Positions 1 through 7,075 of a stretch of 64,000 nt of DNA are shown one piece after another. The stretch comes from Changchengzhania lutea (GTDB lineage Bacteria; Bacteroidota; Bacteroidia; Flavobacteriales; Flavobacteriaceae): NCBI RefSeq assembly GCF_006974145.1, contig NZ_CP039456.1:1394001-1458000 (forward strand). The letters run 5' to 3'. The notes under the pieces were generated by a model, which saw nothing but the letters and a program-made list of their open reading frames with translations, was not told the origin of the DNA and did not search any database. A program made the position numbers and the translations under genes. Within the stretch, counting starts at the first letter, position 1, and the number at the start of each line of letters is the position of its first letter.

Positions 1-425
1 TCGGTAATTATCGCATCAAATTCATGTTTTACATGGGTTTTCATGGCATTGTAAAGCCCTCTAAATACACCTTGTTTTCTAAATGCTTTATCAATGCAAA
101 TCTGCCCCATGGTTATATAGCTAAGATTTGGATCTACACAGCTATCTATTTTCTTAAACATGGGTTTTAAAACAGGTATCTCTTCCTTAAATGCTTTAAC
201 CATAGATAAGGCATACCCAATTACGTTGCCATTACTTTTTGCAATGGTGTGGGCACAGGTATTGTTCATGGCTTTTAAGATGGAAAAATCATGTTGTACG
301 GTTACAAAGCCTTCAGATTTGCTCTCTGCTTTGGATATAGAATCTCGAATATTTACATGTTGAAGATCGAGAATTTGATATAACTCCTCAGTAGTTTCTG
401 CCTTTTTGTAAATTATATTTTTCAC
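1..425 (-). CDS. GNAT family N-acetyltransferase, C-terminal part cut by window edge
   Basis: Reading the minus strand from a GTG at 425 gives an open frame of 141 codons that runs off the window start. The protein begins VKNIIYKKAETTEELY and contains GQICIDKAFRKQGVFRGLY, which matches the acetyl-CoA-binding motif A of GNAT acetyltransferases (Q/RxxGxG/A-like loop preceded by a beta strand). The substrate cannot be inferred. The GTG lies 8 nt after the stop of the UmuD-like gene, so the two are probably co-transcribed. No clear Shine-Dalgarno is visible, which is common in Bacteroidota. The GTG start is chosen because the frame has no ATG near the expected N-terminus. Family assignment is fairly safe; function beyond that is unknown. 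Confidence 0.75.
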   Translation of the reverse strand, partial: MKNIIYKKAETTEELYQILDLQHVNIRDSISKAESKSEGFVTVQHDFSILKAMNNTCAHTIAKSNGNVIGYALSMVKAFKEEIPVLKPMFKKIDSCVDPNLSYITMGQICIDKAFRKQGVFRGLYNAMKTHVKHEFDAIIT

Positions 426-433
426 TTAAAAGA

Positions 434-874
434 CTACACTTTTTTAATCACATTGGTAACAATACCCCAAATGATAAAATCATTTTCGCTTGTAATTTTT
501 ATTATGGGATAATTGGGATTTTCTGGCTGCAACCAAACCTCATCTTTATCTACTTTTAAACGTTTTACTGTAAACTCACCATCTAAAAAGCAGACCGCTA
601 TTTTGTTGTTTTCTGGTTCCAGGCCTTTATCTATAACCAACAAATCATTGTCGTCAAGTCCTGCTCCAATCATAGATTGCCCGCTTACCCGTGCAAAAAA
701 AGTGGCTTCTTTGTTTTTAATAAGTTCTCTGTCTAAAGAAAGTCGCTCTTCTTTAAAATCTTCGGCTGGCGAAGGAAATCCTGCTGAAATGCCGGTATCT
801 AAAAATACGGCATCCAATCCGTTGATGGCTTCTGGTGTGAAAAGCGTTAAACTTTTAGAGGTATGAAGTATCAT
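434..874 (-). CDS. umuD: UmuD-like S24 family peptidase (SOS mutagenesis protein, LexA-like)
   Basis: A 146-residue protein with the full UmuD layout. The self-cleavage site Ala31-Gly32 lies in SAGFPSPAED, the nucleophile Ser67 in SGQSMIGAG, and the general base Lys104 in TVKRL. UmuD proteins cleave themselves when bound to RecA filaments, and the shortened form works with the polymerase UmuC in translesion synthesis. The length is typical (about 140 residues). The usual partner umuC does not follow: the next gene downstream is a GNAT acetyltransferase. Either umuC is elsewhere in the genome or this is an orphan. An IS1595-type element has inserted about 160 bp upstream, so any promoter must lie in 875-1033 or in the IS end. 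Confidence 0.92.
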   Translation of the reverse strand: MILHTSKSLTLFTPEAINGLDAVFLDTGISAGFPSPAEDFKEERLSLDRELIKNKEATFFARVSGQSMIGAGLDDNDLLVIDKGLEPENNKIAVCFLDGEFTVKRLKVDKDEVWLQPENPNYPIIKITSENDFIIWGIVTNVIKKV

Positions 875-1041
875 GTTTATTTGTGTATTATTTTTTTGCT
901 TTAGTGTTGCAATCCTTTGTATTCGCTAACACTTTATAATGACATTTAAAACCTTTTGCAATCTGACTAAGGTGGATGTGAAAGTAAATATACGAGAAAG
1001 TGATATTTAAATTGAAAAAGAAACTATTAAAATAAAATTTT

Positions 1042-2042
1042 ATTGTATATCCGTAAACACCCCTATATTGATTAATATTTTGTATATTTAATTGATTCAA
1101 AAACAGTTAGCTATGGATATATTTTCTTTTGGGGTTCATTTCACAGATGAAAAGAGTTGCAGGCTTCATTTCAAGGAGCAAAGGGACAAGCAAGGTGTTG
1201 TTTGTAAGCGTTGCGGATGTACAGACCACTATTGGCTGATCAATAAATGGAGCTATCAATGTAAATCCTGCAACTCAAGGACATCATTGCGCAGTGGCAC
1301 CATAATGGAAAGCTCTAAATTGTCATTTCTGGTTTGGTACAAGACCATTTTTTTGATGAGCACCACAAAAAAAGGATTTTCCAGTAAAGAGATACAGCGC
1401 CAGTTGGGGCTAAAACGTTATGAGCCAGTTTGGGCAATGGTCCATAAACTGCGTAGAGCAATGGGGGATCGTGATGACAGGTACACATTGGAAGGAATGA
1501 TAGAAATGGATGAAGGCTATTTTACTATTGAAGCCTCGGAACAAGCACACAAAACCCAAAAAGCAGGTCGAGGGAGCAAAACTAAATCCAATGTTATGAT
1601 TATGGCAGAAAGCACCATACTGGAAGATATAGAAACAGGAAAAGTAGATAGACAATGCCGTTATTTTAAAGCTAAGGTATTAGAAGACCACAAGGCAGAT
1701 GGCACAGACCAAAGCTTCAAAGACGCTATTGATGACGAGCAAACTATTATATTTACAGATAAGAGTACTTCATATGTAAATATTGCAGACTATGTAGAAA
1801 TACATATGACAGAGAAATCAAACGAACAAACCACCAAAGAAACACTCAAATGGGTGCATATAGCAATAAGCAATGCTAAAAGGAACTTTGCGGGAACTTA
1901 TCATAAAATCAAGAAGAAATATTTGCAATTATATCTGAACGAGTTTGTTTATAAGCTCAACCGCAGGTATTTTGGAGAACGAATCTTTGATAGGCTTATT
2001 ATTGCTAGCATTACAGCTAATGGACATTAAACGGATATACAA
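1042..2042 (+). mobile_element. IS1595-family insertion sequence, apparently complete
   Basis: The element is bounded by perfect 12-bp inverted repeats, TTGTATATCCGT at 1043-1054 and its complement ACGGATATACAA at 2031-2042. The flanks carry AAAATTTT at 1034-1041 and 2043-2050, which fits the 8-bp target duplication usual for this family, although the AT-rich flanks leave a one-base uncertainty at the left edge. The single gene inside is an intact IS1595-type transposase. The right inverted repeat begins immediately after the transposase stop codon. Clean ends and an intact gene point to a recent insertion into the AT-rich gap between umuD and the 82-residue ORF at 2056-2304. Confidence 0.88.
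1113..2030 (+). CDS. IS1595 family transposase
   Basis: A DDE-type transposase of about 305 residues counted from the ATG at 1113, which gives MDIFSFGVHFTDEKSCRLHF. An in-frame TTG at 1092 would add 7 residues but is less likely. Near the N-terminus is a zinc ribbon with CKRCG and CKSCN pairs, typical of IS1595/ISXO2-like transposases. The first catalytic Asp lies in IEMDEGYF, the second in IFTDKSTSY, and the C-terminal region has WVHIAISNAKRNFAGTYH, matching the family's third catalytic block, where the acidic residue is often replaced. The gene ends flush with the right inverted repeat. It looks functional: no frameshift or internal stop. Confidence 0.92.
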   Translation: MDIFSFGVHFTDEKSCRLHFKEQRDKQGVVCKRCGCTDHYWLINKWSYQCKSCNSRTSLRSGTIMESSKLSFLVWYKTIFLMSTTKKGFSSKEIQRQLGLKRYEPVWAMVHKLRRAMGDRDDRYTLEGMIEMDEGYFTIEASEQAHKTQKAGRGSKTKSNVMIMAESTILEDIETGKVDRQCRYFKAKVLEDHKADGTDQSFKDAIDDEQTIIFTDKSTSYVNIADYVEIHMTEKSNEQTTKETLKWVHIAISNAKRNFAGTYHKIKKKYLQLYLNEFVYKLNRRYFGERIFDRLIIASITANGH

Positions 2043-2055
2043 AAAATTTTTGATC

Positions 2056-2304
2056 TTAAAAAAACTTCGCTTTCTTTATAATAGAATTCCCAATACGTTT
2101 ATAGGTCACTTTTTTGCCCTTTGCACAAAAATGATACACTGCTTTTTCCTTTTGTTCTTTATAAGACAACAATAAAACATCAGTGACATCGCACTTATAG
2201 TCTTTAGCAACCTTTTTCTTTACATGATCAATTGTGGCATGACCTCGCTTTAATTTTGATTGGATTTTACTATCTAACTTTGGCTCTTTAAACCCTTTCT
2301 CCAT
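2056..2304 (-). CDS. small basic hypothetical protein
   Basis: An 82-residue, lysine-rich protein starting MEKGFKEPKLDSKIQSKLKR and ending IIKKAKFF. I do not recognise a family. The high Lys content and lack of any hydrophobic stretch suggest a soluble, possibly nucleic-acid-binding protein, but that is a guess from composition. The stop lies just beyond the right target duplication of the IS1595 element, so the insertion stopped short of breaking this gene. It lies downstream of, and in the same direction as, the small secreted protein at 2326-2505, with a 21-nt gap, so the two may be co-transcribed. Confidence 0.55.
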   Translation of the reverse strand: MEKGFKEPKLDSKIQSKLKRGHATIDHVKKKVAKDYKCDVTDVLLLSYKEQKEKAVYHFCAKGKKVTYKRIGNSIIKKAKFF

Positions 2305-2325
2305 ATTACAGGCATTCTTACTTAA

Positions 2326-2505
2326 TTACTTAGAGCCATCTGCAACGGCACCAACTGTAGCTGGTTTTTCTGAATCGATATACTCCCAAGAAAAATCAGT
2401 CTTTAGTAAAACGCGTCTGCCATCATCTGTTTTTACAATATGATTATCTTGGGCAAAACCGATACCAGAGATCGTAAATAAGAGCAATAAAAAAATCGTT
2501 TTCAT
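2326..2505 (-). CDS. small secreted protein, DUF3157-like
   Basis: A 59-residue protein read on the minus strand from ATG at 2505 to TAA at 2326-2328. Residues 1-19 (MKTIFLLLLFTISGIGFAQ) form a signal peptide ending in the AQ cleavage context common in Flavobacteriia. The mature part contains DGRRVLLKTDFSWEYID, resembling the core repeat of DUF3157-type proteins (an aspartate-glycine-arginine turn followed by a tryptophan strand). The function of that family is not known. The mature peptide is only about 40 residues, short for the family, so it may be a reduced member. It is likely periplasmic or outer-membrane facing. Confidence 0.65.
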   Translation of the reverse strand: MKTIFLLLLFTISGIGFAQDNHIVKTDDGRRVLLKTDFSWEYIDSEKPATVGAVADGSK

Positions 2506-2552
2506 AGTGCGTATATTTTATAGAATTATAAAAATACACTTTTCGTGTTAAA

Positions 2553-2759
2553 CTAATCTTCTACATATTCTAAAATATCGGCTGGTTGGCAATCTAAGGC
2601 TTTACAAATAGCCTCTAATGTTGAAAACCGAACCGCTTTAGCCTTACCCGATTTCAAAATAGATAGATTGGCAGGCGTTATATCTATAATTTCGGCCAAT
2701 TCATTGCTACGCATTTTACGCTTCGTCAACATGATATCAAGATTTACAATTATTGGCAT
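2553..2759 (-). CDS. XRE-family helix-turn-helix regulator
   Basis: A 68-residue protein consisting of one Cro/CI-type HTH domain. Helices 2-3 are seen around RSNELAEIIDITPANLSILKSG, and the C-terminal helix LEAICKALDCQPADILEYVED is typical of the short family that partners DUF2975 proteins. It would bind DNA as a dimer. The start lies 3 nt after the stop of the DUF2975 membrane protein gene, so the two are one operon. The best operator candidate is the 11-bp-arm palindrome at 3316-3342 just upstream of the pair. The regulator and membrane protein may form a membrane-linked sensing pair; this is inferred from their constant association in other genomes. Confidence 0.88.
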   Translation of the reverse strand: MPIIVNLDIMLTKRKMRSNELAEIIDITPANLSILKSGKAKAVRFSTLEAICKALDCQPADILEYVED

Positions 2760-2762
2760 AAG

Positions 2763-3284
2763 TTAGATTGTTAGGTCGTTTTCAGCTTGAATTTCAGTAG
2801 CTCGTTTAAATAATGACGCTATAACAAAAATGACACCAGCCATAAATATATATGCAGAAGTCTCCATTTCTAGTTCTGTAAAAATCACTTTGTAACTCAA
2901 CCATTTGGTATAAGCATTCGAAATAATCCCCAAGAGACCCACACTTAATGAAAAATAACTAATTTTAAAAATCAGTTGTACTACTACTCCATCAAATGGC
3001 CTATTAAAATCCATTGTTTTAAATATTTTAATTAGAAGGTAAAAAATATAAGCCTTTATAATTACAATCAATACAAAGAGCAACACAACAAAAGTGTAGT
3101 GCATCTCACTAAAATCATAAAGATTAGAGATATCAATTCCCATATATAAATTTTCGGTAGCCTTCTTATTTACAAAAATGGTAAGAATTGACACTATAGC
3201 TATGGCACCCGCTTTAATACAGTAGCCTATAAATACAATCCACGATACTACGTTCATTATGTTTAAAACTTGTTTTGTTTTCAT
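2763..3284 (-). CDS. DUF2975 domain-containing membrane protein
   Basis: A protein of about 173 residues from the ATG at 3284 (MKTKQVLNIMNVVSWIVFIGY). An upstream ATG at 3317 would add 11 residues but would overlap the -7 promoter element, so the inner start is preferred. Four hydrophobic segments are visible: near residues 9-35, 60-85, 103-125 and 140-160. This topology and the adjacent small XRE regulator identify the DUF2975 family. Function is unproven; the family is thought to act with its HTH partner in sensing or regulation. The protein is expected in the inner membrane. Confidence 0.85.
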   Translation of the reverse strand: MKTKQVLNIMNVVSWIVFIGYCIKAGAIAIVSILTIFVNKKATENLYMGIDISNLYDFSEMHYTFVVLLFVLIVIIKAYIFYLLIKIFKTMDFNRPFDGVVVQLIFKISYFSLSVGLLGIISNAYTKWLSYKVIFTELEMETSAYIFMAGVIFVIASLFKRATEIQAENDLTI

Positions 3285-3306
3285 AATTATTATTGTTTTT
3301 CGATAA

Positions 3307-3342
3307 CAAATATACAAAAATTATTGATAAACAATAATTTTT
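3307..3342 (-). promoter_or_regulatory. promoter with overlapping palindromic operator for DUF2975-XRE operon
   Basis: On the minus strand TATATTTG (plus coordinates 3307-3314) matches the Bacteroidota -7 consensus TAnnTTTG. Immediately upstream is an inverted repeat with 11-bp arms, AAAAATTATTG (3316-3326) and CAATAATTTTT (3332-3342), around a 5-nt centre. The palindrome fills the spacer between -7 and -33, the position expected for a repressor site. The downstream XRE protein is the natural candidate to bind it; that is inference. Confidence 0.55.
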
Positions 3343-3370
3343 TATTAAAAAAAGATAAATATAAATTTTT

Positions 3371-3403
3371 AGACCTATCATGTTTTAAAAACCTGACAGG
3401 TCT
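3371..3403. repeat. short inverted repeat before bioF
   Basis: AGACCTATCA (3371-3380) and TGACAGGTCT (3394-3403) pair at 9 of 10 positions around a 13-nt loop. Similar CCT-ACAAGGTC-type arms recur at 14708-14782, suggesting a dispersed palindromic repeat. It lies 15 nt upstream of the bioF start, so it could also act in the leader of the biotin operon. No BirA- or BioR-type operator was recognised here. Confidence 0.45.
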
Positions 3404-3418
3404 TTGTACATTTGATTT

Positions 3419-4561
3419 GTGATTCCAAAAAAACTTCAACAAAAACTAGAAGAACGCAAAGCGAATAACGCTCTGAGATATTTGGGAACACCATCTAATT
3501 TAATAGACTTTTCATCCAATGACTATTTAGGTTTTTCTAAATCTGAAACCATTTTTAATAAGACACACGCGTTTTTAGTGGGGCATAACATGACCCAAAA
3601 TGGGGCTACGGGCTCTCGTTTATTATCAGGTAATCACACTTTATATCCTATTACTGAAAATATAATTTCAAATTTTCACAACAGTCAATCTGCACTCATG
3701 TTCAATTCGGGTTACGATGCCAATATCGGGCTCTTTTCGTCTGTCCCACAGCGCAACGACGTGATTTTATATGATGAATTTGCACACGCTTCCATACGTG
3801 ATGGCATCTCTATGAGCCATGCCACAGCCTATAAGTTTATGCACAATGATCTGGAAGATCTAGAACGTCACCTTGTGCGTTGCCGACAGATTTCAAAGGA
3901 AACCACTATGTATATAGTAACAGAATCTGTGTTTTCTATGGATGGTGATTCGCCAGATTTAAAAGCCCTAGTTACCATCAGCAAAAAGCATCAAGCGCAT
4001 GTTATTATTGATGAAGCACATGCGGTTGGTGTTTTTGGAAAAAATGGTGCAGGTCTTGTTCAAGAATTAGAATTAGAACAGTATATATTTGCTCGCATTA
4101 TAACCTTTGGAAAAGCGCTGGGGTGTCATGGTGCTGCTATTCTTGGAAGCGAGCCCTTGAAAGCATATCTCATCAATTTTGCGCGTAGTTTTATATATAC
4201 TACCGGGCTACCACCTCATAGTTTAGCCACCATTCAGTTTGCGTATCAGGAATTAACTGATACAAAAATCAGACATAAACTGCATCAAAATATTCACTAT
4301 TTTAAATCGGAAATCACTAAAAATAATATTGAAAATATCTTTATTGAATCTCATTCGGTGATTCAGTGTTGTATTATTTCAGGTAATGATTTGGTAAAAT
4401 CTATTGCAAAAAAACTACAAGACCATCAGTTTGATGTCAAACCAATAGTATCACCAACCGTTCCTAAAGGCAAAGAGCGCTTGCGTTTTTGCTTACACAG
4501 TTATAATACTAAAAAAGACATCTCAGCGGTTTTAAATTTGCTGGCAACTTTTATAAATTAG
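3419..4561 (+). CDS. bioF: 8-amino-7-oxononanoate synthase
   Basis: A PLP enzyme of the alpha-oxoamine synthase family, 380 residues, condensing pimeloyl thioester with L-alanine in the first ring-directed step of biotin synthesis. Visible motifs are NDYLGFS (34-40), GATGSRLLSGN (62-72), VTESVFSMDGD (167-177), the DEAHAVGVFG segment (198-207) and the PLP-binding Lys232 in TFGKALGCHGA. The start is GTG at 3419; no ATG lies nearby. It is slightly shorter than E. coli BioF but complete. It heads the biotin gene run and is followed after 27 nt by the DUF2007 gene. Confidence 0.95.
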   Translation: MIPKKLQQKLEERKANNALRYLGTPSNLIDFSSNDYLGFSKSETIFNKTHAFLVGHNMTQNGATGSRLLSGNHTLYPITENIISNFHNSQSALMFNSGYDANIGLFSSVPQRNDVILYDEFAHASIRDGISMSHATAYKFMHNDLEDLERHLVRCRQISKETTMYIVTESVFSMDGDSPDLKALVTISKKHQAHVIIDEAHAVGVFGKNGAGLVQELELEQYIFARIITFGKALGCHGAAILGSEPLKAYLINFARSFIYTTGLPPHSLATIQFAYQELTDTKIRHKLHQNIHYFKSEITKNNIENIFIESHSVIQCCIISGNDLVKSIAKKLQDHQFDVKPIVSPTVPKGKERLRFCLHSYNTKKDISAVLNLLATFIN

Positions 4562-4588
4562 GCATGACGGAAACACCCAATAAAATGT

Positions 4589-5002
4589 ATGAGCGAAATA
4601 TTTAAAACCATAGCACGATTTCAATATTCCATGGAGGCACAAATCGTAAAAGGCCGACTGGAAGCCGAAGGCATACAAGTGTTTCTATCAGACAACCTAA
4701 CCATAGATACAGACCCGTTGGTAAGCCATGCTATTGGCGGCGTGAAACTCAAAGTGTTATCCCGTCAAGCGTTGGAAGCACAGCATATTTTAGAGTCTAT
4801 CAAAAAATATTCTATTGATGACGATGGTAATACCGTAAATTGCCCAAATTGTAAAAGCGAAAAAATAGAACTCTTTTCAACAATAAAGGATGCTAAATCA
4901 TTATTCTGGTTTATTTTTGGTGTATTATTTTCAACACTCCCATTTTACACAAAACATAAATATAGGTGTGAAAATTGTAAAACAGAATTTGATTTAAAAT
5001 GA
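4589..5002 (+). CDS. DUF2007 domain protein with membrane segment and zinc-ribbon tail
   Basis: A 137-residue protein with three visible parts: an N-terminal DUF2007-type signal-transducer fold (residues 5-75, including FQYSMEAQIVKGRLEAEGI), a CPNCKSEKIELF half zinc site, a hydrophobic segment (about 103-122, FWFIFGVLFSTLPFY), then CENCKTEF as the second half site. The two CxxC pairs flank the membrane segment, an unusual split zinc ribbon. The gene overlaps bioD by 4 nt (ATGA), so translation is probably coupled. Its placement inside the biotin operon is not explained by any known biotin enzyme. Role unknown. Confidence 0.85.
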   Translation: MSEIFKTIARFQYSMEAQIVKGRLEAEGIQVFLSDNLTIDTDPLVSHAIGGVKLKVLSRQALEAQHILESIKKYSIDDDGNTVNCPNCKSEKIELFSTIKDAKSLFWFIFGVLFSTLPFYTKHKYRCENCKTEFDLK

Positions 5003-5607
5003 ACACCTATTTCATTACAGGAATTTCAACCGATGTCGGTAAAACAATCGCTTCAGCAATTATAACGGAAGCTTTAGAGGCCGATTATTGGAAGCCTATT
5101 CAAGCTGGGGAATTAGACCATGGCGACACCAAAAAAGTAGAACATTTAATTTCAAATAAAACATCGAAATGTCACCCCAATAGCTATGCGTTACAAACTC
5201 CAATGAGTCCACATGCAGCTGCAGAAATTGAGAATATTTCAATTGACATTAAAAAAATTAAATCGCCGAAAACTAAAAACCATTTGGTTATTGAAGGTGC
5301 GGGCGGATTGTTGGTCCCTTTAAATGACACCCAGACCGTTTTAGACCTCATCAAACCAGGATATATGGTCATTGTGGTATCTCGTCATTATTTAGGAAGC
5401 ATTAACCATACACTGCTTACCGTGAATCTTTTAAAAGAAAAAGGCTTTAATGTGTCTATCATCTTTAGCGGTGCGGAACACGTAACAACCGAACGTATTA
5501 TTTCTAAAATGACAGGTGTTCCCATCATTGGAAGAATTGATGAAGAGCCCTATTTTGATAATAATGTGATTAAGGAATATGCCGAAATTTTTAAAGAAAA
5601 ATTGTAA
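4999..5607 (+). CDS. bioD: dethiobiotin synthase
   Basis: A 202-residue ATP-dependent carboxylase that closes the ureido ring of dethiobiotin from DAPA and CO2. The P-loop is GISTDVGKTIAS near residues 8-19, followed by YWKPIQAG and, further on, the VIEGAGGLLVPL segment typical of the family. It is about 20 residues shorter than E. coli BioD, mainly in loops, without loss of the catalytic motifs. Its ATG overlaps the stop of the DUF2007 gene. A repeat-rich gap separates it from bioA. Confidence 0.94.
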   Translation: MNTYFITGISTDVGKTIASAIITEALEADYWKPIQAGELDHGDTKKVEHLISNKTSKCHPNSYALQTPMSPHAAAEIENISIDIKKIKSPKTKNHLVIEGAGGLLVPLNDTQTVLDLIKPGYMVIVVSRHYLGSINHTLLTVNLLKEKGFNVSIIFSGAEHVTTERIISKMTGVPIIGRIDEEPYFDNNVIKEYAEIFKEKL

Positions 5608-5610
5608 TCA

Positions 5611-5705
5611 ATGTTACCTTGAAATTGCTTGTGCCGAATTTATTTCAGTATTTCAGGGGTAACATCAAAAAAATATGAGATACTGAAAACGAGTTCAGTA
5701 TGACG
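5611..5705. repeat. intergenic palindromic repeat cluster between bioD and bioA
   Basis: Two nested structures. The first has arms near 5611-5623 (GTTACCTTGAAAT) and 5650-5663 (ATTTCAGGGGTAAC). The second, 5677-5705, is a REP-like unit with stem TACTGAA (5681-5687) and TTCAGTA (5694-5700) inside GAGATACTGAA...TTCAGTATGACG. The same unit recurs at 51770-51797 and, inverted, at 56671-56694. The unit ends 3 nt before the likely bioA start codon. Confidence 0.8.
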
Positions 5706-5708
5706 CTT

Positions 5709-6974
5709 ATGAACTTACAAGAACGCGACAAAAAACACCTATGGCATCCCTTAACGCAACATAAGTTGCATCCCGATACCGTAGCCATAACCAAAGCCGA
5801 AGGTTGCATCCTAACAGATGAAAACGGTAACGAGTACATTGATGCTATAGCCTCTTGGTACACCTGTATGTTTGGGCATTGCCATCCGTATATTACCAGT
5901 CGAGTCTCAAAGCAAATGCAACAACTCGATCAAGTGGTGTTTAGCGGTTTTACTCATAAACCAGCTGTAAAACTTAGCGAAGCGCTTATAAAAATCCTCC
6001 CTGAGAATCAAAACAAGATTTTCTTTAGTGACAATGGTTCTACGGCTGTTGAAATTGGAATTAAAATGGCGCTACAGTTTCATTTTAATAAAAGTGATAA
6101 ACGGAATACCTTAATTGCCTTTGAAGATGGATTTCATGGCGACACCTTTGGTGCCATGAGTGTTTCTGGATTATCGGTTTATAACGGCCCTTTTGAAGAC
6201 TTCTTTTTAGATGTACAACGCATTCCTACCCCTAATGGCAAAAACCATGAAGACATATTAGACACTCTGGAGGCTATTGTTAAAACACATGATGTGGCAG
6301 GCTTTGTTTACGAACCTTTGGTACAAGGTGCCGCCGCCATGAAAATGCATGACGCTGAGGGTTTAAATGCTATTCTAAACTTTTGTAATGACCATGATAT
6401 TATTACTGTGGCAGATGAAGTCATGACCGGTTTTGGGAAAACAGGCAGGCACTTTGCATCACTCTATATGGATACAAAACCAGATATTATCTGTTTAAGC
6501 AAAGCACTTACCGGGGGTTTATTACCTATGGCGCTTACCACCTGTTCCCAGAAAATATATGATGCCTTTTATAGCGACGACCTTAAAAAAGGACTTTTTC
6601 ACGGGCACACCTATTCTGCAAATCCACTGGCTTGCACCGCTGCTTTGGCGAGTATTGAGCTTTTGACCTCGAAAGAGATGCAAGACAACATAGCCCGCAT
6701 TACCGATTCACATCAAGCGTTTGGAGCACGTATAAAAAACCACCATAAAGTAGTATCTATTCGGCAAATGGGTATCATTTTCGCACTAGACCTGAATGTT
6801 GAAATGGCACGTTATGGTAACTTACGAGACAAGTTATTCCAGTTTTTTATGGATAAGGGTGTCTTTCTGCGCCCATTAGGCAATACCATATATATTCAAG
6901 CGCCATACGTGATTACTAAAATTCAATTGGATAAAGTGTATCAAGTTATTGAAGATGCTTTAGAAATAGTATAA
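5709..6974 (+). CDS. bioA: adenosylmethionine-8-amino-7-oxononanoate aminotransferase
   Basis: A class III PLP aminotransferase of 421 residues that converts KAPA to DAPA with SAM as amino donor. Features include RDKKHLWHPLTQH at the N-terminus (the BioA-type W-HP-L-Q signature), the SDNGSTAVEIGIKMA segment, ADEVMTGFGKTG holding the PLP-contacting Asp, and the Schiff-base Lys265 in CLSKALTGG. An upstream in-frame ATG at 5700 lies inside the REP-like repeat (TTCAGTATGACG), so ATG 5709 is preferred. Part of the biotin operon. Confidence 0.95.
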   Translation: MNLQERDKKHLWHPLTQHKLHPDTVAITKAEGCILTDENGNEYIDAIASWYTCMFGHCHPYITSRVSKQMQQLDQVVFSGFTHKPAVKLSEALIKILPENQNKIFFSDNGSTAVEIGIKMALQFHFNKSDKRNTLIAFEDGFHGDTFGAMSVSGLSVYNGPFEDFFLDVQRIPTPNGKNHEDILDTLEAIVKTHDVAGFVYEPLVQGAAAMKMHDAEGLNAILNFCNDHDIITVADEVMTGFGKTGRHFASLYMDTKPDIICLSKALTGGLLPMALTTCSQKIYDAFYSDDLKKGLFHGHTYSANPLACTAALASIELLTSKEMQDNIARITDSHQAFGARIKNHHKVVSIRQMGIIFALDLNVEMARYGNLRDKLFQFFMDKGVFLRPLGNTIYIQAPYVITKIQLDKVYQVIEDALEIV

Positions 6975-6978
6975 CTTT

Positions 6979-7067
6979 GTCATCCGAACGTCAATCTAAA
7001 TTTATTTCAGATTTACATCCCAACATGATGAGGTGCTGACACAATCCCAATATCGGGACAGCATGAC
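6979..7067. repeat. REP-like intergenic repeat between bioA and the ketosynthase gene
   Basis: The gap contains degenerate pieces of the flavobacterial repeat vocabulary: GTCATCCGAACGTC, TTTATTTCAGATTTACATCC, and a short hairpin TCCC-AATATC-GGGA at 7045-7058 followed by ACAGCATGAC. It ends 8 nt before the ketosynthase start codon, a placement like that seen before bioA and before the permease gene at 51800. Confidence 0.6.
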
Positions 7068-7075
7068 AAAAACAT

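Noticed and set aside
160-363. Plus-strand 67-codon frame
   Set aside because: It lies fully antisense to the GNAT acetyltransferase, whose frame has clear family motifs.
513-866. Plus-strand 117-codon frame
   Set aside because: Antisense shadow of the umuD-like gene; Ser/Lys-rich text without motifs.
888-1100. Minus-strand 70-codon frame spanning the IS left end
   Set aside because: It crosses the left inverted repeat of the IS1595 element, has biased AT-driven composition (many Asn, Tyr, Phe, Ile) and no family resemblance.
3361-3418. BirA or BioR operator upstream of bioF
   Set aside because: The inverted repeat at 3371-3403 does not resemble the TTGT-AAC or TTATA-type operators and has relatives at unrelated genes.
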